DNA of 64,000 nt from Bacillus pumilus (GCF_002744245.1 NZ_NKHG01000091.1:25940-89939), one strand, 5' to 3'; shown: positions 10,072-20,042, counted from the first letter of the stretch. Notes: a model not told the origin generated them from the sequence alone. A program made the numbers and translations.

Positions 10072-10605
10072 GTGATCGATATCATCATTTTGTTTTTGCT
10101 TCTTATGGGAACGCTTGTCGGTCTAAAACGCGGGTTTATTCTTCAATTTATTAAATTGATTAGCTTTGTTGTTTCTATTTTAGTGGCTTCGATGTTTTAT
10201 CAGTCACTTGCACCACAACTTACGTGGATTCCAGCACCTAATTTTAGCGGTGGTCAAGCGCAGCTCGCTTTCTTTAGTGGGAATCTAGAAACAGCTTATT
10301 ATAATACCATTGCGTTTATCATTCTGTTTATCTTGACCAAAATCCTGCTCGCCATCATTGGAGGATTGCTTACAACCATTGCTAGTATACCTGTGATTAA
10401 ACAGGTTAACAAACTGCTTGGTGGTGTTTTAGGATTTCTTGAAACATATCTATTTGTGTTTATTCTATTGTTTGTCGCTGCATTACTTCCAGTCGATGCG
10501 CTTCAAACAATGATGAGCAAATCAATGTTAGCAGATGTGATCGTCAACAACACCCCTTATCTGTCCGGTCTTGTCAAAGACTTATGGACGACGTATGGCG
10601 TTTAA
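10072..10605 (+). CDS. yshB: CvpA family membrane protein YshB
   Basis: A 177-residue CvpA-family integral membrane protein with four hydrophobic segments (about 1-40, 75-110, 120-145). The opening IDIIILFLLLMGTLVGLKRG is the usual CvpA N-terminus. Homologues are linked to colicin V production in E. coli, but the role in Bacillus is unknown. Start is GTG, closely behind zapA, suggesting cotranscription, and a terminator follows. Confidence 0.85.
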   Translation: MIDIIILFLLLMGTLVGLKRGFILQFIKLISFVVSILVASMFYQSLAPQLTWIPAPNFSGGQAQLAFFSGNLETAYYNTIAFIILFILTKILLAIIGGLLTTIASIPVIKQVNKLLGGVLGFLETYLFVFILLFVAALLPVDALQTMMSKSMLADVIVNNTPYLSGLVKDLWTTYGV

Positions 10606-10635
10606 AAACTTCTCCTTTTTCGGAGAAGTTTTTTC
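10604..10635 (+). terminator. Terminator of zapA-yshB
   Basis: AAAACTTCTCC and GGAGAAGTTTT, 11-bp stem, T run; it begins in the yshB stop codon. Confidence 0.88.
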
Positions 10636-10719
10636 TCATTCCATGACACAAAGTTGTCGGATGAAGGAAAAGTTTGTATATTTATAAAGGAAGATGCCAA
10701 AGCGGCTGGAGGATGAGAG

Positions 10720-12432
10720 ATGAATAAAAAAGATATTATCAAACTTCTTGAAACAATTGCAGTATATATGGAGCTAAAAGGAGATAATCCTTTTAAAATT
10801 TCTGCCTTTCGTAAAGCAGCAGCGGCACTTGAACAAGATGACCGCAGCCTTTCACAAATAGATGATCTATTATCATTACCTGGTATTGGTAAAGGAACCT
10901 TTGCTGTGATCACAGAGTATATCGAAAAAGGGCAATCAGAGACATTAGAACAATTGAAAAAGGAAGTACCTGAAGGACTTGTCCCGCTATTAAAATTGCC
11001 AGGACTAGGCGGGAAAAAGATCGCAAAGCTTTACAAGGAACTGGGCGTACATGATGCTCAGTCTTTAAAAGAAGCGTGTGAAGCTGAGAAGGTTCGAGCG
11101 TTAGCTGGCTTCGGTAAAAAAACAGAAGAAAAAATTCTCGCAGCCCTTGAGGAAGCGGGGAAGCAGCCTGAACGACTGCCGATTGGTTTTGCTTTAGATG
11201 TCGCAGAGTGGATTGATCATGCGCTCGAACATATGGAGGGAATCATTCGCTTTTCAAGAGCTGGCAGTTTAAGACGTGCACGAGAAACGGTCAAAGATTT
11301 AGATTATATCATTGCGACAGATCACCCTGAACAGGTTAGAGAGCAGCTCGTTGCACTTGATCATGTAAAAGACATCATTGCAAGCGGCGATACGAAGGTA
11401 TCCGTCATTCTTGCGCTTGATTTTGAGATCAGTGTGGACTTCCGTCTTGTGACAACCGAGCAATTTGCCACCACATTGCATCATTTTACAGGATCAAAAG
11501 ATCATAATATTAGAATGCGGCAGCTTGCGAAGGAGCGCGGAGAGCGTATTAGTGAATATGGCGTTGAAACAATTGAAACCGGAGAAGTGAAAACATTCAA
11601 AGACGAAAGCGCTTTTTATGCCCATTTTCAACTTCCACTCATTCCGCCAGAAATTCGTGAAACCGGAGCAGAGATTGATACGTATAAAGAAAGTATGCAA
11701 TTTGTGGAGCTGAAAGATATCAAAGGCGACCTTCATATGCACTCGACATGGAGTGACGGAGCATTCTCTATTCGTGAAATGGCTGAAGCATGTATGGCGA
11801 AAGGCTATGAATACATGGCCATCACGGATCACTCTCAATACTTAAAAGTGGCAAACGGTTTAACAAAAGAACGTTTGCGTCTGCAAGCAAAAGAAATTGA
11901 CAAGCTCAATCAGGAATTCGAGCATTTTCACATTTTCAAAGGGGTCGAGATGGATATTCTGCCGGATGGATCGTTAGATTATGATGATGACTTTTTAAAA
12001 GACATGGATTTTGTGATTGCCTCTATCCATTCTAGCTTTTCTCAGCCGGAAGAAGTCATCATGAAGCGCCTTGAAAATGCCCTGCAAAATCAGCATGTGG
12101 ATTTAATTGCACATCCAACAGGGCGTTTGATCGGTAGACGGGATGGCTATTCCTTGAATATCGATCAGCTGATAGAGCTTGCGAAGAAAACAGGCACGGC
12201 ACTAGAGCTAAATAGCAATCCATCAAGACTTGATTTGAATACAGATCATTTACTGAAAGCAAACGAAGTGGGTGTGAACATCATGATCAATACAGATGCG
12301 CACAACATCGCTATGTTAGATCATATGGAAGTCGGTGTAACAGCTGCAAGAAAGGGCTGGACACCAAAAGCAAATGTCATGAATACATTTTCTCTCAAAG
12401 AGCTGAAAAAGTTTTTAACGCGTGACAGGTAG
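10720..12432 (+). CDS. polX: DNA polymerase X family protein with PHP domain
   Basis: A 570-residue PolX (YshC in B. subtilis), a gap-filling base-excision-repair polymerase with 3'-5' exonuclease activity from its PHP domain. Two helix-hairpin-helix motifs are visible (LPGIGKGTF near residue 53, LPGLGGKKIAKLY near residue 94), then the nucleotidyltransferase core with GSLRRARETVKDLDYIIA carrying the catalytic aspartates, then the PHP domain from about residue 336 (GDLHMHSTWSDG) to the end, including ITDHSQY and MINTDAHN. It precedes mutS2 by 18 bases. Confidence 0.93.
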   Translation: MNKKDIIKLLETIAVYMELKGDNPFKISAFRKAAAALEQDDRSLSQIDDLLSLPGIGKGTFAVITEYIEKGQSETLEQLKKEVPEGLVPLLKLPGLGGKKIAKLYKELGVHDAQSLKEACEAEKVRALAGFGKKTEEKILAALEEAGKQPERLPIGFALDVAEWIDHALEHMEGIIRFSRAGSLRRARETVKDLDYIIATDHPEQVREQLVALDHVKDIIASGDTKVSVILALDFEISVDFRLVTTEQFATTLHHFTGSKDHNIRMRQLAKERGERISEYGVETIETGEVKTFKDESAFYAHFQLPLIPPEIRETGAEIDTYKESMQFVELKDIKGDLHMHSTWSDGAFSIREMAEACMAKGYEYMAITDHSQYLKVANGLTKERLRLQAKEIDKLNQEFEHFHIFKGVEMDILPDGSLDYDDDFLKDMDFVIASIHSSFSQPEEVIMKRLENALQNQHVDLIAHPTGRLIGRRDGYSLNIDQLIELAKKTGTALELNSNPSRLDLNTDHLLKANEVGVNIMINTDAHNIAMLDHMEVGVTAARKGWTPKANVMNTFSLKELKKFLTRDR

Positions 12433-12450
12433 TCGTTAGGAGGCTGTACA

Positions 12451-14811
12451 ATGCTGCAACAAAAAGTGTTAGCATCATTAGAATTTCAAAAAGTAAAAGA
12501 AAAAGTCATGTCCTATACCGCATCAACCTTAGGAAAAGAAAGAGCGCAGGATTTAACTCCGCTCACGGATATAGAAACCATTCAGCACTTGCTGGAAGAG
12601 GTAGCAGAAGCACAAGATGTGATCCGGTTAAAGGGGTCTGCACCGTTTGGCGGGTTAACGGATATTAGACGTGGAGTCAAACGGGCAGAAATCGGCAGTA
12701 CATTAAGTCCTTCTGAGCTGATGGAAATCGCAGGACTATTGTATGCTGTGAAGAATATGAAGCACTTTCTCGCGTCTATGTATGAAGATGGTGTAAACAT
12801 ACCACGTCTTCATACATATGCAGAAACGCTCATTTTGCTGCCTGAAATCAGAAAAGAAATCGAGAGCTGTATCGGTGATAATGGAGAAGTGCTTGATCAT
12901 GCAACCCCGGCACTTCGTTCATTACGCATCCAATTACGCTCATTAGAATCAAAAGTACGTGATAAATTAGAATCCATGATTCGTTCACAATCTGCTTCAA
13001 AAATGCTCTCAGACACCATTGTCACCATTCGTAATGATCGTTTTGTCATCCCGGTTAAACAAGAGTACCGCTCAAATTACGGTGGAATTGTTCATGATCA
13101 GTCGTCTTCTGGGGCCACACTTTTTATTGAGCCTCAAGTGGTCGTCGATCTGAATAATACCTTGCAGCAAACCCGTTTAAAAGAAAAGCAAGAGGTGGAA
13201 AAGATTCTGCAAATGCTGACAGAAAGCGTGTCAGAGCATATTAATGAACTGCTTCATAATGTAAAAGAACTTCAGACGTTAGATTTCATCTTTGCCAAAG
13301 CCAAATATGCAAAGGCAGAAAAAGCAACGAAGCCTTCTGTGAACGACCAAGGGGAGATTTATTTAAAGCGAGCAAGACATCCTCTATTGCCTCGGGATCA
13401 AGTTGTGGCAAATGACATTGAACTTGGTAAGGATTTTTCAACGATCGTGATCACAGGACCAAATACTGGTGGTAAGACAGTCACCTTAAAAACATTAGGG
13501 CTCCTTACGCTTATGACGCAGGCAGGCCTTCATATTCCAGTTGAAGAGGGATCAGAAGTCGCTGTATTCGACGAAGTCTTTGCCGACATTGGAGACGAAC
13601 AGTCCATTGAACAAAGCTTGAGTACGTTCTCATCTCATATGGTCAATATTGTGGATATATTAAAGAATTTGACCTCGAATTCACTTGTGTTATTTGATGA
13701 ATTAGGGGCAGGAACTGATCCTGCTGAAGGTGCAGCACTTGCGATGAGTATCTTAGATGAAGTTCATCAAACAAAGGCGCGCGTCATTGCAACGACACAC
13801 TATCCTGAGCTGAAGGCATACGGGTATAACCGAGAAGGTGTCACAAATGCGAGTGTAGAGTTTGACATCGAAACCTTATCACCAACGTACCGCTTGCTCA
13901 TCGGTGTACCTGGACGGAGTAACGCGTTTGAAATCTCCAAACGTCTCGGTTTGCCTCATCATCTAATTGATAGAGCAAAAGCGGATATGCATGCAGAGCA
14001 TAATGAAGTAGATCAAATGATTGCTTCACTAGAAGACAGCAAGAAACAAGCAGAAGAAGAACTGCATGAAACAGAATCTTATAGAAAAGAAGCAGAGAAG
14101 CTTCATAAGGAACTGCAAAGACAAATCGTTGAATGGCATGAGCGAAAAGATAAGCTGTTTGAAGAAGCTGAACAAAGAGCGAAAGAAAAGATTGAACAAG
14201 CAGCCAAAGAAGCAGAAGACATCATTCAAGAGCTGCGTTCCATTAAAAGTGAGCATCGCGCGTTCAAAGAGCATGAACTCATCGATGCGAGAAAGCGTCT
14301 TGAAGAAGCTGTCCCTGAGTTTGACCGGAAGAAAAAACCAGTGCCAGCGAAAAAAGCAGCCAGACAGCTAAAGCCGGGCGATGAAGTCAAAGTGCTCACA
14401 TTTGGACAAAAAGGAACATTGCTCGAACAAACGGGTGACAAAGAATGGAGTGTCCAAATGGGCATTCTGAAAATGAAAGTAAAAGAAAAAGACATGGAAT
14501 TTATCAAGTCAGCACCGGAATTTAAGCAAGAAAAAGCCATTACGGCTGTCAAAGGGAAAGACTATCATGTATCGCTTGAGCTTGATTTAAGGGGAGAGCG
14601 TTATGAGAATGCATTAAGCAGGGTCGAGAAATATTTAGATGATGCCGTATTAGCTGGCTATCCGCGCGTGTCGATTATTCATGGAAAAGGGACTGGCGCT
14701 CTCAGAAAAGGGGTTCAGGAATTACTGAAACAGCACCGAAGTGTGAAAAATGCTCGTTTTGGAGAGCAAGGCGAGGGAGGATCAGGCGTCACCATCGTCG
14801 AATTAAAGTAA
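12451..14811 (+). CDS. mutS2: MutS2 ATPase/endonuclease
   Basis: A 786-residue MutS paralogue. After the core domains comes the ABC-type ATPase with Walker [13 protein letters not shown] near residue 335, [20 protein letters not shown] (Walker B), a long charged coiled coil (about 515-640), a KOW-like linker, and the C-terminal Smr domain with [12 protein letters not shown] and HGKGTG. MutS2 proteins suppress or process recombination intermediates and, as reported in B. subtilis, act on collided ribosomes. It shares a transcript with polX and probably yshE. Confidence 0.93.
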   Translation: MLQQKVLASLEFQKVKEKVMSYTASTLGKERAQDLTPLTDIETIQHLLEEVAEAQDVIRLKGSAPFGGLTDIRRGVKRAEIGSTLSPSELMEIAGLLYAVKNMKHFLASMYEDGVNIPRLHTYAETLILLPEIRKEIESCIGDNGEVLDHATPALRSLRIQLRSLESKVRDKLESMIRSQSASKMLSDTIVTIRNDRFVIPVKQEYRSNYGGIVHDQSSSGATLFIEPQVVVDLNNTLQQTRLKEKQEVEKILQMLTESVSEHINELLHNVKELQTLDFIFAKAKYAKAEKATKPSVNDQGEIYLKRARHPLLPRDQVVANDIELGKDFSTIVITGPNTGGKTVTLKTLGLLTLMTQAGLHIPVEEGSEVAVFDEVFADIGDEQSIEQSLSTFSSHMVNIVDILKNLTSNSLVLFDELGAGTDPAEGAALAMSILDEVHQTKARVIATTHYPELKAYGYNREGVTNASVEFDIETLSPTYRLLIGVPGRSNAFEISKRLGLPHHLIDRAKADMHAEHNEVDQMIASLEDSKKQAEEELHETESYRKEAEKLHKELQRQIVEWHERKDKLFEEAEQRAKEKIEQAAKEAEDIIQELRSIKSEHRAFKEHELIDARKRLEEAVPEFDRKKKPVPAKKAARQLKPGDEVKVLTFGQKGTLLEQTGDKEWSVQMGILKMKVKEKDMEFIKSAPEFKQEKAITAVKGKDYHVSLELDLRGERYENALSRVEKYLDDAVLAGYPRVSIIHGKGTGALRKGVQELLKQHRSVKNARFGEQGEGGSGVTIVELK

Positions 14812-14825
14812 AAAGGAGAAAACGC

Positions 14826-15230
14826 ATGAAAGCCTTTTGGGAAAATGAACTTGTGGAGATCGCTGCCTATTACAGCGTGGCCGTCCTATGTCTTGTCTTA
14901 TTTCTAACCATTTTTGAACTCGTGACCTCCTATAAAAACTGGGAAGAGATTCAGCGGGGGAACTTAGCAGTTGCGATGGCAACAGGCGGGAAGATCTTTG
15001 GGATTGCGAATGTGTTTCAGCATTCTATCGCACAGCATAACTCCCTTCTTCAAATGGTTGGATGGGGCGTTTACGGCTTTATGATGCTGCTTGTCAGCTA
15101 CTTCATATTTGAATTTTTAACACCAAGATTTAAAGTAGACAAAGAGATTGAGAATGATAATAGAGCGGTCGGGTTTATTTCACTCATTATTTCTGTTGGG
15201 CTGTCGTACGTAGTAGCAGCCGGCATATAA
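14826..15230 (+). CDS. yshE: DUF350 family membrane protein YshE
   Basis: A 134-residue inner-membrane protein with four hydrophobic segments, the DUF350 layout, and the phrase AVAMATGGKIFGIANVFQHS. Function is unknown. It starts 14 bases after mutS2 behind AAAGGAG and is followed at once by a tiny ORF and a terminator, so it appears to close the polX-mutS2-yshE unit. Confidence 0.85.
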   Translation: MKAFWENELVEIAAYYSVAVLCLVLFLTIFELVTSYKNWEEIQRGNLAVAMATGGKIFGIANVFQHSIAQHNSLLQMVGWGVYGFMMLLVSYFIFEFLTPRFKVDKEIENDNRAVGFISLIISVGLSYVVAAGI

Positions 15231-15239
15231 GGAGACGAC

Positions 15240-15317
15240 ATGGAAAAGCTAGCAAAAGTATTGATCGTAGTTGCCTGCACTTTTGCGGTCATTGGTGCCG
15301 TTTACATGTTCCTATGA
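15240..15317 (+). CDS. Unrecognised 25-residue membrane peptide
   Basis: An ATG-started 25-codon ORF nine bases after yshE, with GGAG six bases upstream. The product is MEKLAKVL then a single hydrophobic helix to the end (IVVACTFAVIGAVYMFL). A correct ribosome site, tight spacing to yshE and the terminator only 20 bases downstream all favour a real gene. It would be a single-pass microprotein cotranscribed with yshE; partner and role are unknown. Confidence 0.6.
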   Translation: MEKLAKVLIVVACTFAVIGAVYMFL

Positions 15318-15336
15318 AATGAAAATACCATCATAG

Positions 15337-15367
15337 AAAGCTGTCAAGGAAAGTCTTGACAGCTTTT
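15337..15367 (+). terminator. Terminator after yshE and the small peptide
   Basis: AAAGCTGTCAAG and CTTGACAGCTTT, 12-bp stem with a 6-base loop and TTTTATC. Confidence 0.88.
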
Positions 15368-15393
15368 ATCTCATCAAAGGCGGGCATATCAAG

Positions 15394-15893
15394 ATGAATC
15401 AAATCTTACAAAAAGATGAACTAATGAAGCGCATTGGAACTTGTCTCAAAAGACATCACTTCCCCAAGACATATTTGAACCGCATATTTCTCGACCTTTT
15501 CAGACGACTGGATTTTTTGATAATTTGAGTCCTTATATTCAGATCGATCAACATGGCTATAGCCTCATTCAGTATGAACGAGGAATTGAAGTGCTTCATA
15601 AAAGGACAAGAGATGCTGATCAAGTCATTTACTGGATTTTAGAAGATACCATGTTTCTCTCTGTTGATTTAGATAGGATGAAGCAGTATCAAGTCGGCAA
15701 CATCCATACACATTTACCGAAGGACCCTAGTATCCACAAAAAAATCGTGGAAAGAGTCAATGAGTCGTTCCGTGTGATCGGGGAAAAGAGCATCTATAGA
15801 AACACAGACGAAAAAGTGAAAGTGTACAATTGTACCAAGCTCTATTTGAAAAAAGCAAACTGCCCTAAGGAAAAGTTTGCTATAATAAAATAG
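15394..15893 (+). pseudogene. Imm63-like immunity gene, frameshifted near its 5' end
   Basis: The long frame 15441-15893 (150 codons) has only a TTG start without any ribosome site. An ATG at 15394 opens another frame (MNQILQKDELMKRIG) that fits as the missing N-terminus if one base is restored near 15437, giving RIG-N-LSQKTSLPQDIFEP. The body has YIQIDQHGYSLIQYERG and YWILEDTMF, resembling the Imm63 family of polymorphic-toxin immunity proteins as I remember it (YIEVD..GY...ERG.E...YWI). No toxin gene lies nearby, so it would be an orphan immunity gene. It is not at this position in B. subtilis, where yshE is followed by lcfA. Family assignment is moderate; the frameshift is well supported. 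Confidence 0.5.
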
Positions 15894-15920
15894 TACGAAA
15901 GTTCAGGAAGGAGGGTTTTT

Positions 15921-17639
15921 ATGCAGTCAGATAAACGATGGCTTCTGCATTACCCGAATCAAATTCCCCACGAACTCACCATCCCAAATGAAACATTACA
16001 ATCTTACTTATTCAGCTCCGCAGAGGCAGCACCTGAGCATACAGCCATTCATTTTTTAGGAAAAAACATCACCTACGAACAGTTACAAGAAGACGCGCTC
16101 AAATTAGCCAATCACTTGATTGAAATCGGTGTGAAAAAAGGTGACAGAGTAGCTATTATGCTGCCAAACTGCCCGCAATCGGTCATTTCTTATTATGCTG
16201 TTTTAATAGCAGGCGGCATTGTGGTTCAAACAAACCCGCTTTATACGGAGAAAGAACTACAGTATCAAATGGAGGACAGCGGCTCAAAGGTGCTGATCAC
16301 ACTCGACCTATTGTATCCAAAGGCCTATAAAATGAAAGCGCTGACAAGTATGGAACACTTGATCATCACCAAACTACAAGATTATTTGCCATTCCCGAAA
16401 AATATTTTGTTCCCTATTGTTCAACGAAGAAAAAACAAAATGGTCATCCAAGTCGAGAAAAGTGACACCATTCATCACTTCTCACAGGTCATGAAAGAAT
16501 CATCAGGAGAACGGATTCCGCAACGATCCTTTCAACCGAAAGAGGATGTCGCTGTTTTACAGTATACAGGTGGAACGACCGGTTTACCGAAAGGGGTCAT
16601 GCTCACACATCAAAATATATTAGCTAATACAGAAATGTGCGCATCCTGGATGTATAAAACAAACCGTGCACAGGAACGAATACTTGGCATCATTCCGTTT
16701 TTTCATGTGTACGGAATGACCACCGTGCTAAACCTTGCTGTCAAAGAAGGGCATCAAATGATTCTTCTGCCGCGCTTTGATGTGGCTGATACCCTCAAAA
16801 CCATTGAAAAACAAAAACCGACGTTGTTCCCTGGAGCACCAACGATGTATATTGGCTTGCTCCATCACCCGAACATTGAAAAGTATGACCTGTCGTCCAT
16901 TACGGCTTGTTTAAGTGGCTCGGCGGCTCTTCCTGTTGAAGTCAAACAAAGCTTTGAAAAATTGACGGGAGGACGGTTAGTAGAGGGATATGGTCTTTCA
17001 GAAACCTCACCAGTGACTCATGCCAATTTTTTATGGGGAGCGAACAAAATAGGCAGCATTGGCTGTCCTTGGCCCAATACAGATGCCGGCATATATTGCG
17101 AGGAAACCGGAGGACTCAAAGAGCCATATGAGCACGGAGAAATTATTGTCAAAGGGCCTCAGATCATGAAGGGGTACTGGAATCAGCCAGAGGAGACAGC
17201 GGCTGTGTTAAGGGATGGCTGGTTTTTCACCGGAGATATTGGGTATATGGATGAGGACGGTTTTTTCTATATCGTAGACCGGAAAAAAGATGTGATCATC
17301 GCGAGCGGCTATAATATTTACCCAAGAGAGGTCGAAGAAGCCCTTTATGAGCATGAGTTTGTTCAGGAAGTAGTCGTGGCAGGTATTCCAGACCCGTACC
17401 GGGGAGAGACGGTAAAAGCATTTGTTGTCCCGAAAAAGGATGCCTATTTAACAGAGGGTGAGCTAGATCGTTTTGTCAGAACGAGAATTGCCTCATTTAA
17501 AGTGCCTCGTGTCTATGAATTTAAGGAGGCACTGCCTAAAACGGCCGTCGGAAAAATCTTGCGAAGAGTCTTAATTGAAGAAGAAAAAAGGAAGCAATCA
17601 TCTTTATCTGAAGTGCCTGCCGATCAATCAAAAAAATAA
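15921..17639 (+). CDS. lcfA: Long-chain acyl-CoA synthetase
   Basis: A 572-residue AMP-forming ligase that activates long-chain fatty acids to acyl-CoA for beta-oxidation. Visible signatures: the P-loop-like LQYTGGTTGLPKGVMLTH (near residue 215), YGLSETSP, GWFFTGDIGYMDEDG, and the C-terminal lysine region LPKTAVGKILRR. The N-terminal region is soluble, so membrane contact would be peripheral. Start follows GGAAGGAGGG. A TATAAT at 15881-15886, inside the 3' end of the preceding gene, may be its -10. It heads the fatty-acid degradation group. Confidence 0.92.
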   Translation: MQSDKRWLLHYPNQIPHELTIPNETLQSYLFSSAEAAPEHTAIHFLGKNITYEQLQEDALKLANHLIEIGVKKGDRVAIMLPNCPQSVISYYAVLIAGGIVVQTNPLYTEKELQYQMEDSGSKVLITLDLLYPKAYKMKALTSMEHLIITKLQDYLPFPKNILFPIVQRRKNKMVIQVEKSDTIHHFSQVMKESSGERIPQRSFQPKEDVAVLQYTGGTTGLPKGVMLTHQNILANTEMCASWMYKTNRAQERILGIIPFFHVYGMTTVLNLAVKEGHQMILLPRFDVADTLKTIEKQKPTLFPGAPTMYIGLLHHPNIEKYDLSSITACLSGSAALPVEVKQSFEKLTGGRLVEGYGLSETSPVTHANFLWGANKIGSIGCPWPNTDAGIYCEETGGLKEPYEHGEIIVKGPQIMKGYWNQPEETAAVLRDGWFFTGDIGYMDEDGFFYIVDRKKDVIIASGYNIYPREVEEALYEHEFVQEVVVAGIPDPYRGETVKAFVVPKKDAYLTEGELDRFVRTRIASFKVPRVYEFKEALPKTAVGKILRRVLIEEEKRKQSSLSEVPADQSKK

Positions 17640-17644
17640 CCAGC

Positions 17645-17675
17645 ATCATCCGGTCTACCGGCCGGATGATTTGAA
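17645..17675 (+). terminator. Hairpin after lcfA, weak terminator
   Basis: ATCATCCGG and CCGGATGAT form a 9-bp stem, but only a short T-rich tail follows, so read-through into fadR is likely. Confidence 0.5.
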
Positions 17676-17728
17676 TTGTGCTTGTCTGCTCTGGTATGCT
17701 AAAGGTTGAAAAGAAAGAAGAACATCAC

Positions 17729-17757
17729 TTGACAAATCACTCGTTTCTTTTTAACAT
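17729..17757 (+). promoter_or_regulatory. Sigma-A promoter of fadR-fadB-etfBA
   Basis: TTGACA (perfect -35), 17-base spacer, TAACAT. The FadR box begins eight bases after the -10, so a bound repressor would cover the transcription start. Confidence 0.8.
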
Positions 17758-17764
17758 AAAGTTA

Positions 17765-17782
17765 TGAATGAATGCTCATTCA
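17765..17782. promoter_or_regulatory. FadR operator
   Basis: TGAATGAATGCTCATTCA is an 18-base palindrome with perfect arms TGAATGA / TCATTCA, matching the B. subtilis FadR (YsiA) box. It overlaps the start of transcription of fadR, implying autorepression that is relieved by long-chain acyl-CoA. Confidence 0.88.
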
Positions 17783-17804
17783 ATTTAGAAAGGGACGAAG
17801 CACA

Positions 17805-18389
17805 TTGAAGCAGAAAAGACCGAAGTACATGCAAATTATTGATGCAGCAGTTGTAGTGATTGCAGAGAATGGCTATCATCAATCACAAGTTTCAAAGATT
17901 GCCAAACAAGCGGGGGTAGCAGACGGAACGATTTATCTCTATTTCAAAAACAAAGAAGATATTCTGATCTCATTATTCAAAGAAAAAATGGGACAATTCA
18001 TCGAACGGATGGAAACAGATATTCAAAAGAAACCGTCTGCCAAAGAAAAGCTTCTCCTGCTGATTCAGGAGCACTTTCGCCTGCTTTCTCAAGATCATCA
18101 TTTGGCCCTTGTGACACAGCTTGAACTTAGGCAGTCAAACCTCGAGCTGCGGCAAAAAATCAATGAGGTGCTGAAAGGGTATTTAAATATGCTTGACTCG
18201 ATTTTAACAGAGGGAAAGAAAACAGGAGAATTCAAGCAAGATCTGGATGTCCGCTTAGCGAGACAAATGATATTTGGGACGATTGATGAAACCGCTACAA
18301 CATGGGTCATGAATGATCAAAAGTATGACTTGTCTGCACTTGCAGAAAGCGTTCATGATCTACTCTTAAACGGAATACATCAATCTTAA
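17805..18389 (+). CDS. fadR: TetR-family fatty-acid degradation repressor FadR
   Basis: A 194-residue TetR regulator. The N-terminal helix-turn-helix contains KIAKQAGVADGTIYLYFKNK (about residues 33-52); the remainder is the ligand-binding domain that senses long-chain acyl-CoA. The frame is open from an ATG-like start at 17772, but that lies in the operator; TTG 17805, preceded by GAAAGGGACG and matching the B. subtilis N-terminus KQKRPKYMQ, is chosen. Confidence 0.92.
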   Translation: MKQKRPKYMQIIDAAVVVIAENGYHQSQVSKIAKQAGVADGTIYLYFKNKEDILISLFKEKMGQFIERMETDIQKKPSAKEKLLLLIQEHFRLLSQDHHLALVTQLELRQSNLELRQKINEVLKGYLNMLDSILTEGKKTGEFKQDLDVRLARQMIFGTIDETATTWVMNDQKYDLSALAESVHDLLLNGIHQS

Positions 18390-18413
18390 GACATTTGAAA
18401 AAGGATGATTGAT

Positions 18414-19193
18414 ATGGAAAAGATACTCAGCTTACATCATGAAGGACAGACAGCGCTCATCACGATTCAACATCCACCTGCAAACGCCTTATCTTCTCAG
18501 CTTCTCACTGAGCTCGATGATATGTTTGACCAGCTCGAACAAAACGAAGAAGTGAGAGCCATTGTCATCCATGGAGAAGGCAGATTCTTCTCAGCGGGTG
18601 CTGATATTAAAGAATTTACGACCTTACAGGAAGAGGCTGATTATGCGAGCCTTGCAGATCGAGGGCAGCAAGTCTTTGAACGAATTGAGCAATGTTCAAA
18701 GCCAGTCATTGCCTCCATTCATGGGGCAGCATTAGGCGGTGGCCTTGAGCTAGCGATGTCCTGTGATATTCGAATCGCAACTAAAGATGCGAAGCTTGGG
18801 CTTCCGGAACTAAACCTTGGCATTATTCCAGGGTTTGGCGGAACGCAGCGTCTACCTCGCTACGTTGGTTCTGCTAAAGCACTTGAAATGATGGGAACAG
18901 CTGAACCGATTACAGGAGAAGAAGCATTCGCTTGCGGACTTGTTTCAAAGCTTGCAGAAACAGAAGAGGAGGCGCTGGAAGCAGCCAAAACACTTGCGGC
19001 GAAATTTGCAGCGAAAAGCCCAAAGACACTCGAGTATGTGCTTGAGCTATTGAACGCGGTAAAAGTGTATTCATATGATGGCGGAATGAAGCTGGAAGCC
19101 AAAAAGTTTGGTGAGGTCTTCCAATCAAATGATGCCAAAGAAGGCATCCAAGCTTTTATCGAAAAGCGCAAACCGAATTTTAAAGGGGAATAA
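18414..19193 (+). CDS. fadB: Enoyl-CoA hydratase FadB (YsiB)
   Basis: A 259-residue crotonase-fold enzyme hydrating enoyl-CoA in beta-oxidation. The oxyanion-hole regions GRFFSAGADIKEF and HGAALGGGLELAM, and the catalytic-loop stretch GLPELNLGIIPGFGG, are plain. An ATG three codons earlier (18405) is in frame, but it sits only one base from AAAAGG; the ATG at 18414 has ideal spacing. Located between fadR and etfB as in B. subtilis. Confidence 0.92.
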   Translation: MEKILSLHHEGQTALITIQHPPANALSSQLLTELDDMFDQLEQNEEVRAIVIHGEGRFFSAGADIKEFTTLQEEADYASLADRGQQVFERIEQCSKPVIASIHGAALGGGLELAMSCDIRIATKDAKLGLPELNLGIIPGFGGTQRLPRYVGSAKALEMMGTAEPITGEEAFACGLVSKLAETEEEALEAAKTLAAKFAAKSPKTLEYVLELLNAVKVYSYDGGMKLEAKKFGEVFQSNDAKEGIQAFIEKRKPNFKGE

Positions 19194-19224
19194 GAGATCA
19201 GTACGACACAAGGGGGAGAAATGA

Positions 19225-19998
19225 ATGAATATATTTGTTTTGATGAAGCGTACGTTTGACACGGAAGAGAAAATTTCCATTCAGTCTGGTGCCATTCAAG
19301 AAGATGGGGCAGAGTTCATTATTAATCCTTATGACGAGTATGCAATAGAAGAAGCAATTCAGCTTCGTGATGAGCACGGGGGAGAAGTAACCGTCGTGAC
19401 AGTTGGCAGCGAGGATGCGGAAAAGCAGCTAAGAACAGCACTTGCTATGGGCTGTGACCAAGCCGTTTTATTAAATGTTGAAGACGACTTGGAGGAGTGG
19501 GATCAATATTCAGCTTCTACGATTCTATATCACTATTTCAAGGACAAAGAGGCTTCTTTAATTTTAGCAGGGAATGTGGCGATTGACGGCGGCTCTGGAC
19601 AGGTTGCCCCGCGTCTTGCTGAATTACTTGGCTTTTCATATGTCACAACGATTACAAGTATTCAAATTGACGGCGACTCCGCTTCAATTGAACGAGATGC
19701 AGAGGGAGACGTAGAAGTGATTTCTGCCGAGCTCCCGCTTGTGGTCACAGCGCAGCAGGGTCTCAATGAGCCTCGTTATCCATCATTACCAGGTATCATG
19801 AAGGCGAAGAAAAAGCCTCTTGAAGAATTGGAACTAGACGATTTAGATCTCGATGAGGACGATGTGCCGTATAAAATCAAAACGATTGAACGTTTCTTAC
19901 CGGAGAAAAAAGAGGGTGGCAAGGTGCTGAGCGGTGAGCTTCAGGATCAAGTCAAGGAACTGACAGATCTATTAAGAAATGAAGCGAAAGTGATCTAA
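19225..19998 (+). CDS. etfB: Electron transfer flavoprotein beta subunit
   Basis: A 257-residue EtfB, which with EtfA carries electrons from acyl-CoA dehydrogenases to the membrane. It starts NIFVLMKRTFDTEEKI, and has the AMP-binding-type region GCDQAVLL and the ETF beta signature around VEVISAELPLVVTAQQGLNE with PRYPSLPGIMKAKKKP. The strong site GGGGGAG precedes ATG 19225; an overlapping ATG at 19221 is in another frame. Confidence 0.95.
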   Translation: MNIFVLMKRTFDTEEKISIQSGAIQEDGAEFIINPYDEYAIEEAIQLRDEHGGEVTVVTVGSEDAEKQLRTALAMGCDQAVLLNVEDDLEEWDQYSASTILYHYFKDKEASLILAGNVAIDGGSGQVAPRLAELLGFSYVTTITSIQIDGDSASIERDAEGDVEVISAELPLVVTAQQGLNEPRYPSLPGIMKAKKKPLEELELDDLDLDEDDVPYKIKTIERFLPEKKEGGKVLSGELQDQVKELTDLLRNEAKVI

Positions 19999-20042
19999 AC
20001 ATCCACTTTATGATATCACGAGAACAAGGGGGAGCTTGAAAG

